From Hansfordia pulvinata (Eukaryota; Ascomycota; Sordariomycetes; Xylariales), in assembly GCA_006538405.1 (NCBI GenBank), contig BJKQ01000011.1:1427501-1491500 (forward strand): 64,000 nucleotides of DNA. The letters run 5' to 3'. The notes beneath the pieces are model-generated. The model saw only the letters and a list, made by a program, of their open reading frames with translations, ran no database searches and was not told the DNA's origin. Positions 1 to 10,880 of the stretch are shown piece by piece (the stretch's first letter is position 1; each line of letters starts with the position of its first letter). A program made the translations under genes and the position numbers.

Positions 1-669
1 AAACGTGTCCCACAGAGAGTCTATCAGGCGCCGACAGGCCAGTCGGATCCAGGCCTCGTTGGGGTTGATATGGGCCTCAAACAGCGCTATGGACGTTTCG
101 TGGCTCGGGATGGCGGACAGAAGGTGTACGCACTTGCCCAATAGTAGCTTGCTGTTGCTGCCGGCCTGTTGGTCCTCGTGCTGCATGCGCCCTGGCGCCG
201 GCTCCCGCTGCTGCGGCGTCGACAAATGCGGGTATTCATCTGCTGCTGCTGCTGATGTCGCTGCGGCCAAGTGCAGCTGTGCCTCCTCGAACACGGGCAG
301 GAAGCTTGTCGGCCCAAGATATCCTGGCGGACTCTGGCCATGGCCCCGGGACGAGGACGCGGAGGACGATCCATGGGCCCCAGGAGGCGGCGTAATGGCG
401 ACTGCGTTCAGCCCTGGGTCATTGTCGCCCTTTCTCGTGGAGTCATTGGCCACCGGTCCCCTATTGCTAGATTTCGGGCGAGACGGCGACGTGTCGTAAA
501 CGCAGTGCTGCGAGATGCCCTTATCGCAGCAGCGGCGGCACGAAGGCAACCCGTGGTCGCAGGCCAGCTTGCGCCGGTGGCACTCGCGGCATGCCGGCGC
601 GCGGCCATTGCGGCGGCGGCGGAGAGCCCGAGAGGACGACAGGTCTGGGATTGAAGGATGGGCACTCAT
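1..669 (-). CDS. Zn2Cys6 fungal transcription factor, N-terminal part, truncated by window edge
   Basis: The minus-strand frame opens at an ATG at 669-667 and stays open for 223 codons to base 1, so the gene continues outside the window. Residues about 31-58 contain six cysteines in the order C-x2-C-x6-C-x6-C-x2-C-x8-C (CRECHRRKLAC then CRRCCDKGISQHC). This is the fungal zinc binuclear cluster that binds DNA through two Zn ions, with basic residues between Cys2 and Cys3. A Ser/Pro/Gly-rich linker follows. Near the edge is a helical stretch (LLGKCVHLLSAIPSHET, then a segment ending LIDSLWDTF) that resembles the start of a regulatory middle region. No intron is needed in the visible part. The target is unknown. 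It is divergent from a CoA-ligase-like gene 3.9 kb away, so a regulatory link is possible but not shown. Confidence 0.9.
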   Translation of the reverse strand, partial: MSAHPSIPDLSSSRALRRRRNGRAPACRECHRRKLACDHGLPSCRRCCDKGISQHCVYDTSPSRPKSSNRGPVANDSTRKGDNDPGLNAVAITPPPGAHGSSSASSSRGHGQSPPGYLGPTSFLPVFEEAQLHLAAATSAAAADEYPHLSTPQQREPAPGRMQHEDQQAGSNSKLLLGKCVHLLSAIPSHETSIALFEAHINPNEAWIRLACRRLIDSLWDTF

Positions 670-2953
670 CTAAAGGCCTGGCGTGTATGGAAAGAGTTCG
701 AAAAATCAGCGGTCAACCATCGCACCTGAGAGTATTGCCGTGTAAGAGGGAGCGGGCCCTGGGCAGAGATGACTCGGGGCTCGGCTCTCGGCTCTCGGCT
801 TTTTCCGATCAACACGAGTCAGCGTGTCGGCTCTCGGCCAAAGTTGCTTGACGCCCGCACAAGCTAATCATTGATTTTTCGATGGGAAAGGAGCCGCTCA
901 CTCACTGCTGAGCCATTGTTCTTCCCCAGCCCTCATTCCCTGGCGGGCATCCGATTGTATGATTTTCAAGGCGATGCTTTGACCAGAGGATTCATTCGTC
1001 GTCCTGTGCGCCCTTGTCCAGGAGCGAAGGCTTTCGTGATGAGCGCTCCGTGCTTCTTGTCGCCATCTCTGATTGGAGCCGAGATAGAACCTCCGAGATC
1101 CAATCGCTGGGAAGATGAAGCTGCTTAGTCCGAGGAGACCTAAGTAAAGCTTCCGATACAGGCCCAAAGTCGAAAGCTCGCGATCTGTCTCCCAGACTGT
1201 GTTCAATGGTACCGGGGGGTTCTAATGTTGGTGAGAGGAGCCCTAGAATATGATGATCTTCTTGATACGGGCTTCTTGAGCCCTGCAATCCGAACTTCGA
1301 GACTGGAGACATATCATCGCAAGGCAAACCGGACGATTCACGGCTTCTCGTTGTTGTTGTTGTTGTCGTCAGACTTAGGAAGCGTCGCGGTCGATAGTAT
1401 TGGGAGGTGGTGGTCGGCGCGGAACAGCACACAAACAAACAAAGGAAACAAAAAGGACCAGGCAGGCCGTAAAAGCAAAGGCATTATTTGACCGACCGAC
1501 TGTGCATTTTTCCGCATCCGAATTGGTCATCTGAGGCTGGGCAGGAACCACCGCGTCTCTTGATGTAAGTTGAAATTAGAGAATGGAAAGAACGGTGCTG
1601 GTGCACACCCCAAGAAGGGTTTCGCGTCTCCACTCCTGGTGGTCTCTGGATACATTCATTGTTAAACGAGCAAGGTTTGACTTAGCCTACCTACAATTGG
1701 GCACAGGTCTGCTTTCAATGACGGTCAGGGAATCTGCTCTGATATACTGGCCTCACAGGCATAGATCATCCGCGCGACTTCGACATGGAAGAAGCGATGC
1801 GGGCGTCTGAGAAGCGACGAATGGAAGACTCCCCGACGCCAGTCTTCGTTATAAGAGGCTCCATGTGGCATCTCTGTCCTGGTTCTGGCTGCCTGCACCC
1901 AAAAAGACCTCTCTCCATTGCCTCTTGGAGATAGATCTGTTCAGACTCTGTTGCGTTGCTTATGGATTACTCCCTCTCAGCGAGTGTATCCATCCATTCA
2001 GCAAAGTCCGCGTTCACCGACCGACTTTTGTTTTCATGGGGCAGGCCGACAGGCGAGAGGCGGTCTCCTTTGGCTGCCTCTCAATACACCTCAAGTACAG
2101 TCAGCCGTGATCGCATCCGGGCTCACCTCCTCGACGTGAGATGGAATCTTTTGTCTCGCCCCAAAGGGCTGTCCAGCAGATGAGGACCGTTCCATCTCGA
2201 CGAGCGTACTCCGTGGGGTATTGAGACCCGTCGGGCTCCCGCCGACTCGATTCAGTGGCTGCTTTCGGGTCAACATGACTTTAGCTAAGTGGTACGGAGT
2301 GGTGAGAGACGCGCGAGAGGTAGTAGGTGGCTGTTACTCGAGTCGTGGCCCGGGCGGAAGGAAAGCTGGCGGAACCCGCATGGTGGAGCCGTACGGCCGC
2401 CAGTCCGATTCCAACGCCACCCTTCACTCGGGCCACCGGTGGCAGACTGCATATTCCGTGTGGGCGAGTTTCCCGTCCCTGTATTAGATTAAGAGTTAAA
2501 GGATACCTTGGGATATGGCCGTGCATTTCCCTCGTGTCGGAGCCTGAACTTCGACCTCGCCAGACCGTGGCCGTCCGGTGCGCGACACGGAATAGGTGAA
2601 GAGGCAGCCGTCAGTAGAAACCTCGGCTCTCATGGGCCACAGCCACAACTCTCATCGGGCATTTCCATTCGTTAAAAAGACTGCTTTGCTCGCGGTCACT
2701 CGGGAGGGAATTGAGAATCTTGCCTAATGCCAGCCATGGGTACGAGTAATCATGTGCCGGCCACCGGGCCCCTAAACACCAAGACCCGGATTTACGGAGC
2801 AGAGCCGCCTTGACCCTCGCGCCCGCGCCCGCGGAGCCTTCTGAGAGAGGCGCCTGTCTCGACGGAGAGCAGGCGCGGGTATTAAGAGAGTGAAACAACA
2901 AGGCCTCGTGGTTCCGAAGACTCGCGAGCACCGCATCTTTTCCACTTTTCGTC

Positions 2954-2983
2954 TGCTCCTGTTCCTGCTCCTGCTCCTGTTCC
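2954..2983. repeat. TGYTCC hexanucleotide repeat
   Basis: About five tandem copies alternating TGCTCC and TGTTCC. Read on the minus strand it would encode a Glu-Gln repeat, but I see no supporting gene. Confidence 0.7.
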
Positions 2984-4041
2984 ACGGTGGCAGCGCGCCA
3001 CGATTTTGTCCGGAGATTTCAGAGATCACTACTGGGATCCGTCGGGAGTAGCGAGGACGCACGAGACAGGGCTTGCTGGGGAACTCTCGCGACTCGCTGG
3101 CGCGGGGTTCTGTTCTTTGCAGGGGGGGCGAAGCGGGGAGGGTGGGGCCGCGAGCTGTCGATTTCCTGGTTGGGCAACTCGTCAAGGAAGCTACGAGCAC
3201 TACGAGTACCCCAGATAGCTACCACCTAATAACTCATAGGAGTACAGAGGGGGGTGCACACCTACAATGGAAGTGGATTGGAAGCTCCTGTGTCCCTCTC
3301 TTGCGCCTCTTCGTAGGAGTACCCGTATTCGTGGTCGTCAAGAAAGCATGGAAAGATTGCGGAAGGCAAGCGCGAGCGCTAATGGGGCGGCGGTGATCGC
3401 GAAAGGGGCTCGCCAGGGGTCCGTTTACCCGGGATAGGCGACGGGCGCCGCGGTCATGGGCTAAATCGACTGGCGCTCGTCATCGGGGGAGAGGAACCAG
3501 AGGCGGGCAAGCAGACTGAGGGGAAAGAGCCCTACGCCATTGACCAACGGGGCTCGATGCAAAGGACCGTAGGTAGATGTACTTGGGGAACTCGCCTTGA
3601 AATACTCGCAAGGTATGTAGGACCGGACAGCCAGCGCGGAGCTGATGAGTGATTGGGAGGAGTGCAGCGAGGTACTCATACTCGCAGATGGTTACCCCGG
3701 ATTCTGGGTCAAGGCCAAGGCCGGGGCGCCCACGAACGGGGCGGGCGAGCCGTGTGGCCCGGTGACGATCCATCCCGCGGCCCCAGCCAGGCCCCGACAA
3801 AACATAAGCGGCGGCCGAACGGAGAAAAGCTGGTTGGCCGCACGCCCGCGTCGACGTTGGCTGGCTGTCCGCAGCGTCGCTGGCACCTCTTCCTATCTGT
3901 GGGGTATGCGAGGGTGCGCGGAGCGAGGCGTGAGGTGCTGCTCGGTGGCCCTCTGTCCGTACGTCACAAGTACCTACCTACTCATCCATGCATCAGCCTG
4001 ACCCCCATGTCGTGTGTATGGTATTTGTACACCTGAAAGAA

Positions 4042-4059
4042 TAGGTAGGTAGGTAGGTA
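4042..4059. repeat. TAGG tetranucleotide microsatellite
   Basis: Four and a half perfect copies of TAGG. The same unit, or its complement CCTA, recurs in many gene-free parts of this window. Confidence 0.8.
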
Positions 4060-4564
4060 CGGTGTGTAGGTAGATATGCATGCAATGGGGGCCCCGGAAG
4101 TGGGTGATCTCGTGCCGAGCGACGATGCCGAAGCGCTTCAACACATAAGTACTCGCGATGCTCGCTGCCTGTCCTCCCCCGCGCTTCCAACGATCGGAGT
4201 CTATACCAGGATACCGCGCCTGCCTTCCGTGGCCACCAAGTACTGACCTACATCTGGAACTGCACTCTACCTAAACGTCAATACAAGTAACCTTGTCCAT
4301 TGTTCATTGTTCAACCCTTTCCTGTCTGTCACTCGGGCTGTCCCCATCAAGTCGAATCCCCGCCTCACATCACAACAGCTGCTGGCGGCTCTCCTCCCAG
4401 CACCTCCGAGCTTCGAATCGCTTCGCATTCCACCGCATAGCCTCGCGTCATCCTATATCGCCTCGCCAGCTCACTTCACTCCCTGAAGAACAACCACATT
4501 TTCCTTGCCGGCTGGCTGCGTCCCTCTTCAAGCCCACAGACCGGACCTCGGTCGAGTTGTCACC

Positions 4565-6829
4565 ATGGTCTTCACGCCGCCCTCCTGGGTGCCTCAGCTG
4601 CCCTTTGGTGCGTATACCGGACTCTGCCAGCAGAGGCAGGAAATAGAGAAGCAGTCCGAGCTGACAAATAGCAGACCCCCCGGACTCAGTGCCCATCCAT
4701 GAGTTCATGAGCAACGAGCGATATGGCCGAGTCCCCTTTGACAAGTCACGCAACCCCTTTACCTGTGGTCTGACGGGCCGCACCTACACCCACGCCGAGA
4801 TGGCCTCGCGTCACGGCCTTCTGGCGCGCGCTCTGTCCAAGCGTCTGGGCTGGCGGCCCAACGAAGACACGCCCTGGGATAAGGTCGTCGGCGTCTTCTC
4901 CTTCAACTCGGTGAGCTGCCCCGCAGACCCCTACCCCTCCTTGCAAGTCCGCGGCAGCAGACTCGGCCCAAGATCGTATCACAGGACTACCCCCCAGCTG
5001 ACTGACTGACTGGCTCGGCCCAAGATCGACTATGTCATGTCGCACATGGCGGTGCACCGGCTTAACGGCATCGTGACGCCCGCCAACGCCGTCTACTCGG
5101 CCCCCGAGCTCGAGTTCCAGCTGCGCACCTCGGGCGCCAAGGCCCTCTTCACCTGTCGTGCCCTTCTCGACACGGCACTCAAGGCCACCGCCGCCTGCGG
5201 CATCCCCGAGCAGAACATCTTTTTGCTGGACGTCCCGGGAGGGGCGCCAGAGCAGCAGAAGCAGGACCTGCCCTTCAAGACGGCCGACCAGCTCATCGCC
5301 GAGGGCCGCTCCCAGCCTGAGGTCGAGCCCCTCGTCTGGGGCAAGGGGCAGGGCTCCCGGCAGGTCGCTTATTTGTGCTTCTCGAGCGGAACGTCAGGGC
5401 TTCCGGTATGTTTCCAGCCTCTCCAATCTAGCATCCTTCTTCCTCTGCTTGCCGAGCCTACACTCGAGTAGACAACTAGTCGTCAGAGGGCCTTTTGGCT
5501 AAGCTTGTCCGCAGAAAGCCGTCATGATCTCGCATGTCAACGTCATCGCCAACATGATGCAGACGCGATGGCACGAAGACCCCTCGCGGCAAGCCTCCAA
5601 TACGCCCACCGAGAACGTCATCGGCTTGCTGCCGATGAGCCACATTTATGGTCTGGTCGTCGTCGCCATGGCCTGTATATACCGCGGCGACGGCGTCGTT
5701 ACCCTGCCGCGCTACGAGCTACGCACCCTGTTGGGTTGCATCCAGCGCTACAAGATCAGTCTTCTCTACCTCGTGAGTCCTCCCCGCCCCTTCTGGTTTC
5801 CCAATGAAGGCCGAAGATGGACAGAATAGCGCGGAATAGCTGACAAGAACTCCCCACCCCGCCCAAAATACAGGTCCCCCCTATCCTTCTCAACCTCCTG
5901 CGCAGCCCCGAAATAGTCGCCGAGTACGATGTGACCTCGGCACGACACATTTTCACGGGGCCGCGCCCCTCGGCGCTGAGACGCACGAGGAGCTAGAGCG
6001 ACGCTTTCCGCACCTGCGCGTGGGGCAGGGCTACGGCATGACCGAGACGTGCACGCTGGTTATCAGCACGACTAAGGACGACGTTTGCGTGGGGACCTCC
6101 GGGTCGCTCATCCCCGGGGTCCGCGCCAAGCTCCTGGGTGACGACGGCGTCAGCGAAATCAACGAGGAGGGCCAGCGCGGCGAGCTGCTCATCCAAAGCC
6201 CCTCGGTGGCACTGGGCTACCTCAACAACGAGAAGGCGACGGCCGAAGCGTTCGTCTGGGACCAGGACGGCCGCTGGATGCGCACCGGCGACGTCGCCGT
6301 CGTGTCGCGCGCGCCGGATTCGGGGAACCAGCACTTTGCCATTGTCGACCGCATGAAGGAGCTCATCAAAGTTAAGGTGCGTTGTTCGGGAACTTGCTCT
6401 CTCTATTTCCTCTCCTGACCCGGCCCCTCCCGCCCTCTCCCTCCTCTCCTCCGCCTCGAAATTTCTCCCAACTAACAGCAACACTCCCAGGGTCATCAAG
6501 TCGCCCCGGCCGAGCTCGAGGCGCACCTGCTCACGCACCCAGACGTGGCCGACTGCACCGTCATCTCGGTGCCCGACGAGCGGGCGGGCGAGGCGCCTAA
6601 GGCATTCGTCGTCAAGTCCAAGGACGCCGCGGCCTCCAGGAGGGCGGACGAGGACCTGGCCCGTGGGATCTGCAAGCACGTCGAGGACCACAAGTCCAGC
6701 TATAAGTGGCTCAAGGGCGGCGTCGAGTTCATCGACTCAATCCCCAAGAGCCCGAGTGGCAAGATCCTGCGCCGCGTGCTCAAGGACCGCGAAAAGGACG
6801 CCCGCCGCGCCCGCGGCGCAAAGATCTGA
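4565..6829 (+). CDS. 4-coumarate-CoA ligase-like acyl-CoA synthetase (peroxisomal type), with a frameshift
   Basis: Member of the ANL (AMP-dependent synthetase and ligase) family, which activates a carboxylic acid as an acyl-adenylate and transfers it to CoA. Exons: 4565-4607, 4675-4910, 5025-5405, 5515-5772, 5874-6376 and 6491-6829. Start context is CACCATGG. Visible core motifs are the P-loop SSGTSGLPKAVMISH (joined across the third intron), GYGMTET, WMRTGDVAV, IVDRMKELIKVKGHQ and the catalytic lysine motif PKSPSGKILRR. The C-terminus AKI resembles a peroxisomal PTS1. The acceptor of exon 2 is a TAGCAG tandem; the downstream AG gives the usual PFDPPDSVPIHEF. In exon 5 the frame breaks at the GGGG run 5957-5960: HIFTG is followed by AAPLGAETHEEL only if one base is added. 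This is either a sequencing or assembly indel, or an inactivating mutation. The natural substrate is unknown. Confidence 0.93.
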
Positions 6830-7671
6830 GCCGCTTTGGCGCGCGCGAGCGCTCCGACGTGGATGGGACGTCTGGCGGTGGCTGCTGGATGAGGGACGGG
6901 CAGTGTTCCTTGTCGTATTGAAGGATGAGTTGTGTAAGAGAGAAAGGACTGTCGCTGCTGCTGTCTTCGCAGAAATGATTTTTGATATGGAAAGGAGAAG
7001 AGTTCAATTGGTATCCTCACGAAAGTATATAGATGCTCATCCTGCAAGCGCGCTTGAAACTCCAGTGTAAGAACGGCGGTCTGCTTGGTGATTAAATTGA
7101 AGATTCTACATTTCGTTCGAAGCGTCATCAACCTGTTGCGAAAATATTACCTGTCAAGTATCGGCTCGATGGCGGCTAATGAATCATTCTAAGCCCACAC
7201 GCCATTCAGCAGTTCACCGGCGAAAGTGGTCACCGATTGACACTATCCACCTTGTTTATGGCTTAAGCGTATCGGTTGCTGTAGGATATCCGATGGAACA
7301 TATGTCGCAGCCGGTGGCAGAATAAGAAGCTGAACACCCGTCTCTTGATTTGGAAGAGAAACACGAGTATCTGAACACTGATTCATGTGCTCAGCACATA
7401 GTTCGCGCCCTACGCGCCCTTGGACTCGAACAAGACTTCATGGCCCTGGTGCATGGGTGTGATATGCTTAGAATTTCATTCCGGCTCATGCTACCTGATT
7501 AAACCCTAACGCCTGTCCGCGACTCAACACCCTTGTATTGACGCCGTGTGCGTGCGTGCATTGGTGTGCGAGTCTTGTGTCTCGTGCGCCGCTGATATCG
7601 TGAAGGCTTTTGGACCAGTGACGAAATCTCATCGCCCTGCGTGATTGAACAAATAAAAGTACAGAAGTCAT
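6830..7671. other. Convergent 3' intergenic region
   Basis: Lies between the stop codons of the CoA ligase (plus) and the small hydrophilic protein (minus). No gene-like frame seen; it should contain both 3' untranslated regions. Confidence 0.5.
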
Positions 7672-8153
7672 CTATTTGGCGCCCTTCTTCTTGAGGATCT
7701 CCTCCTCCTCGGCCTGGATGTCGGCGTCGACCTTGGCGCCCTTGGAGGGCTCGTTACCGTGCAGCTGTGCCTGAAGAAGGATGATTGTCAGTCGCGGCGA
7801 TCACATCAGAGGTGACCTTCTGTGTCGAAGATGGACGAAGACCTACGGGCAGCGTGGGGTCGCGCTTGGAGGCTTCGGTCTCGCGGTCGTCCGCAGGGTC
7901 GGTGCGGCGCTCCTCACGGTCCAGACGGTTGGCAATGGAGCGCTGGTCCTCTGTAAATGATGGAGTCAGCAAGAGCCGAGGAGTAAGGGCGGTGGACAGG
8001 TAAGTAGGTAGACATACTGGGGTCGTTGGGAGAGTGGGAGTTGGTCTGGCCCTCGTGGTGGCGAGGGCGGCCCTCGACCTGCGAGGCGGGGACGTTGCGC
8101 TGGTCACCGGCCTCGTAGATGGCGGAGTTTCCGACGTTGGACTGAGCAGACAT
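7672..8153 (-). CDS. Small hydrophilic, probably disordered protein of unknown function (112 aa)
   Basis: Three exons on the minus strand: 8153-8018, 7950-7847 and 7770-7672, with introns showing GTATGT and GTAGGT donors and CAG acceptors; the joins restore one continuous frame. The product begins MSAQSNVGNSAIYEAGDQRN and ends EEEEILKKKGAK. It is rich in Asp, Glu, Arg, Asn and Gln, has one Tyr, and contains no Cys, Trp or Phe. There is no signal peptide or membrane segment. The composition suggests an intrinsically disordered, heat-soluble protein like those often induced in stress or conidiation, but that is inference. It is divergent from the uS14m gene. The splice consistency and sharp codon bias make the gene itself convincing; its role is not recognised. 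Confidence 0.85.
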
Positions 8154-9614
8154 TTTGGCGGATGGTGTGTGTGGTTGGTGGTAGGAGATGAGAGATTTGC
8201 GTGGGAGTGAAGTGTTGGAGATGAAGAAGAGGAAAATGTTAGCAGGCGTGGAAGCATACACAATTTATTCACAAAGGCCAACCTCGGGTCACGATAGTCA
8301 AATGCGGCCCGCCTCGCAACTACGTCATCAGAGAACACGCAGCGGCCCCGCGGTGCTTGGTGAGGAAAAAACCTGCGGCGAGTTTCCCGCGAAAGGGTGC
8401 TGGAGCTGGCGCTGGTGGAGGGGTGGCGGGGCCTTGCATCATATCAAATCGAGATCGTTGTTGGGCTAGATTCAGTACTCGTATGTCAGTACGGTCAGGC
8501 ACAGACTACAGCTCACCAAGTGCCCCGGGCCATTCGACCAAATGTACGGAGTACCTGCACAGTCAAAATGCTGGGTGTTGTTTAAGGGATCGCGAGCTTA
8601 TGGCGTCATAGACTCGGCTGTGAGGATGGATCTCGAGGCTGGACCCACCATACCTACCTTGAATGGCTGCACGAGTACTTTCCAGAAACTCGTACGAGCA
8701 CCTCTCCACGAGTATTTACGCTGTAGAGCGTCACAGGATATTCCACCCAGTGAGAGCCAGGCGACCGCAGGGCTTTGCCGGCGCAGTAGCGCCGTCGTCC
8801 CCGTCCCCGGGTACCTGACAAGTGACAGCCGCGCCTTGAAACACCTCCAATCGCAGCCTTTGCGCCCTACCCGAAACGGCGTGTCACCAACTGGGTTAGA
8901 CCGCAACTGCATGTGGTAGATGCAGGGCAGCCAAACAGTGATGTGCAAGGCACCTGTCCTCTTCCTGATGCATCTCGACTAATAAGATAAGTCAATCGGT
9001 TTGCCATCGCAAACAAATGGGTTGTTTTGCCCTCTCAATATCCTACATTTCTTAAGTAGAAAGATGGGGTATTCTGGTGAAGTCTTTTGGATTCGTTCCC
9101 CTTCGCACCATGGATTGCGCATCCCCAGCAGTAAGATGGGCATCTGCCAGTTTGCTCAAGTGGCTTGCGGACCAAAACAAGAATCTACAGATTGCTCTGA
9201 CTACCTATTTCAGAGTCTATTGTTTTTCTGAATGACAATATCGGAATGGTGAAGTAGTGGTGGTCGAAACCGATCCCACACGTGCTTCTATCCACGTCCC
9301 GGTAATCGCAGGTCCGCCGACCAGCTTTGCTCGTATTCGTATACGGGACGTCCCCAAGGACTTCGGATGATGTGCCTGGTAGCCACGGATAGTGACCACC
9401 TGCATACCTCACCCAGCTGACAAGTAGCCCCACAGCTGGCGACAGACGTGCGGCCCAGAAAAGTCGCGAGCCAGCCTGCTGGGCGCGTCCCGTCGTCGGC
9501 TTCATCTGAATCTCAGCTATCGACACCCGCGCCAGCACCCACGCCAGGCTTCGTGGCCAGCACCTACCACCCATACCGAACCGCCTGCCCGAGTGTCAGA
9601 TCCCATCGCCCAAC
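8154..9614. other. Divergent promoter region between the small protein gene and uS14m
   Basis: No supported gene. Contains a TACTCGTACGAG-type palindrome around 8687-8698 and scattered TACC units. It should hold the promoters of both flanking genes. Confidence 0.45.
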
Positions 9615-10182
9615 ATGTCCGCCGCCTTCGCGAGATCCAAGCGCTTCGATATTGGCTGCTACGTCAACGTCAAGACAATTCGCGACCACACGAAACGCCA
9701 GGCCGTCGCCCAGACCGAGCCCGAGAGGTCAGTTAAAACCCTCATGGAAACCCCCGACAGCGGCTACATAGGACTCCCCGATGCTCGGCAGCCATGCGGC
9801 TGCGCATTATACATACTATCCGTGGGCAGCCACGCTGACCCGTTATCTTCCAACAGACAAGCACTCCGCTACATCATTCGCAACACGACCCTACCTCAGC
9901 GCACACGCGCCGAAGCTCAACTCCAGCTCGCCCAAATGCACTGCTACACGCGCCCGACCCAGATTCGCAACCGCTGCATCATGAGCGGCAAGAGCAGAGG
10001 TATCTTCCGCGACTTCAAGATGTCCAGGGTAAGCCGCACCGCCTCGAGGTGTCCCGAAGTACCCCGAAGCCCCGCCCCGACTCGAGCATCAACGCTGACA
10101 CGGAAGTCCACACGTACAGTACCAGTTTAGAATGCATGCCCTGGAAGGCCTGCTACCCGGTGTAAAAAAGGCCAGTTGGTAA
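9615..10182 (+). CDS. MRP2: Mitochondrial small-subunit ribosomal protein uS14m
   Basis: Three exons, 9615-9727, 9857-10028 and 10120-10182, give 115 residues. The C-terminal half carries the uS14 signature: CIMSGKSRGIFRDFKMSRYQ followed by a segment ending in the family tail LLPGVKKASW. The protein sits in the head of the mitochondrial 30S-like subunit beside the 16S-like rRNA. Its length matches fungal Mrp2 proteins, which are close to 115 aa. Both introns are short, 128 and 91 nt, with GTCAGT and GTAAGC donors. Like mitochondrial forms generally, it lacks the zinc-binding cysteine quartet seen in some bacterial S14 proteins. It is followed in tandem by the Arb2-domain gene 0.7 kb downstream. 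Identification is firm. Confidence 0.97.
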
Positions 10183-10880
10183 AAGAACAGGGCGAGTTAC
10201 GAGGACGAAATTCTGTGCGATTTCCAGGACATGAGCGGGTCAGCGATCACAGGCTCATGAACAGACTCAACGGACAATGGCGCCAGCGCGCATGTATAAA
10301 TGTAAAATGTACAATACCCCAATATCTGCCGGTCCTGTGCCCAATGATTGTTCTTACGTGTAAGGGGTTTCGGAACTGGTTGCAAAAAGCCGGGGAGGCC
10401 TAACTTGCAGGCGCCACTCAAGCAAGGCGTTCGTACATGTTCAAGGATGTGGTTATCCCGGCCTATCCGTCGAAGTCCAGGACGCGGCCCATCCGCGTGA
10501 CATCACAAGTAAGAGAACTGCCCATTATCCTCAACAAACGAAGGACGGATGCTGCGCGAAAGGCGGCTCTCCGGGGTTACATTCGGCTAGTAGCAGGCCG
10601 GGCGCCTCCTGTGCTCACACGTCGCACCTTCCTGCAATAAACAATACCCTTATCGGCACAGTTGTCTTGCTCTCTGCCTCTGCCTACCTCAACCTACATG
10701 TCTCTTTCTTGAGTCTTCCCGCGTGTGTCGCCTTTCTCGCACCCGTCCGACACTGCCATCTCCCGGCGCTGCCTCCTCTGCGCAACCACAACCCTCCTTT
10801 CTTCCCGGCAGTCTTCAAACTTCGGCTCGAGAGTTTTCAAGTACTCACCCCACGCTCACCGGCCTGCCACATTCACCACC
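10183..10880. other. Intergenic region upstream of the Arb2-domain gene
   Basis: No gene seen. The last 200 bases are pyrimidine-rich (CTCTGCCTCTGCC and similar), as is common just upstream of fungal start codons. Confidence 0.4.

Larger units (their letters stand above)
670..4564. other. Divergent intergenic region between the Zn2Cys6 gene and the CoA ligase
   Basis: No reading frame here has recognisable protein features. The stretch holds a TTG trinucleotide run (1351-1365), a TGYTCC hexamer repeat (2954-2983), a TAGG tetranucleotide run (4042-4059) and several GGCTCTCGGCT-type short direct repeats near 780-840. It should contain the promoters of both flanking genes; I cannot assign individual sites. 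Confidence 0.5.
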
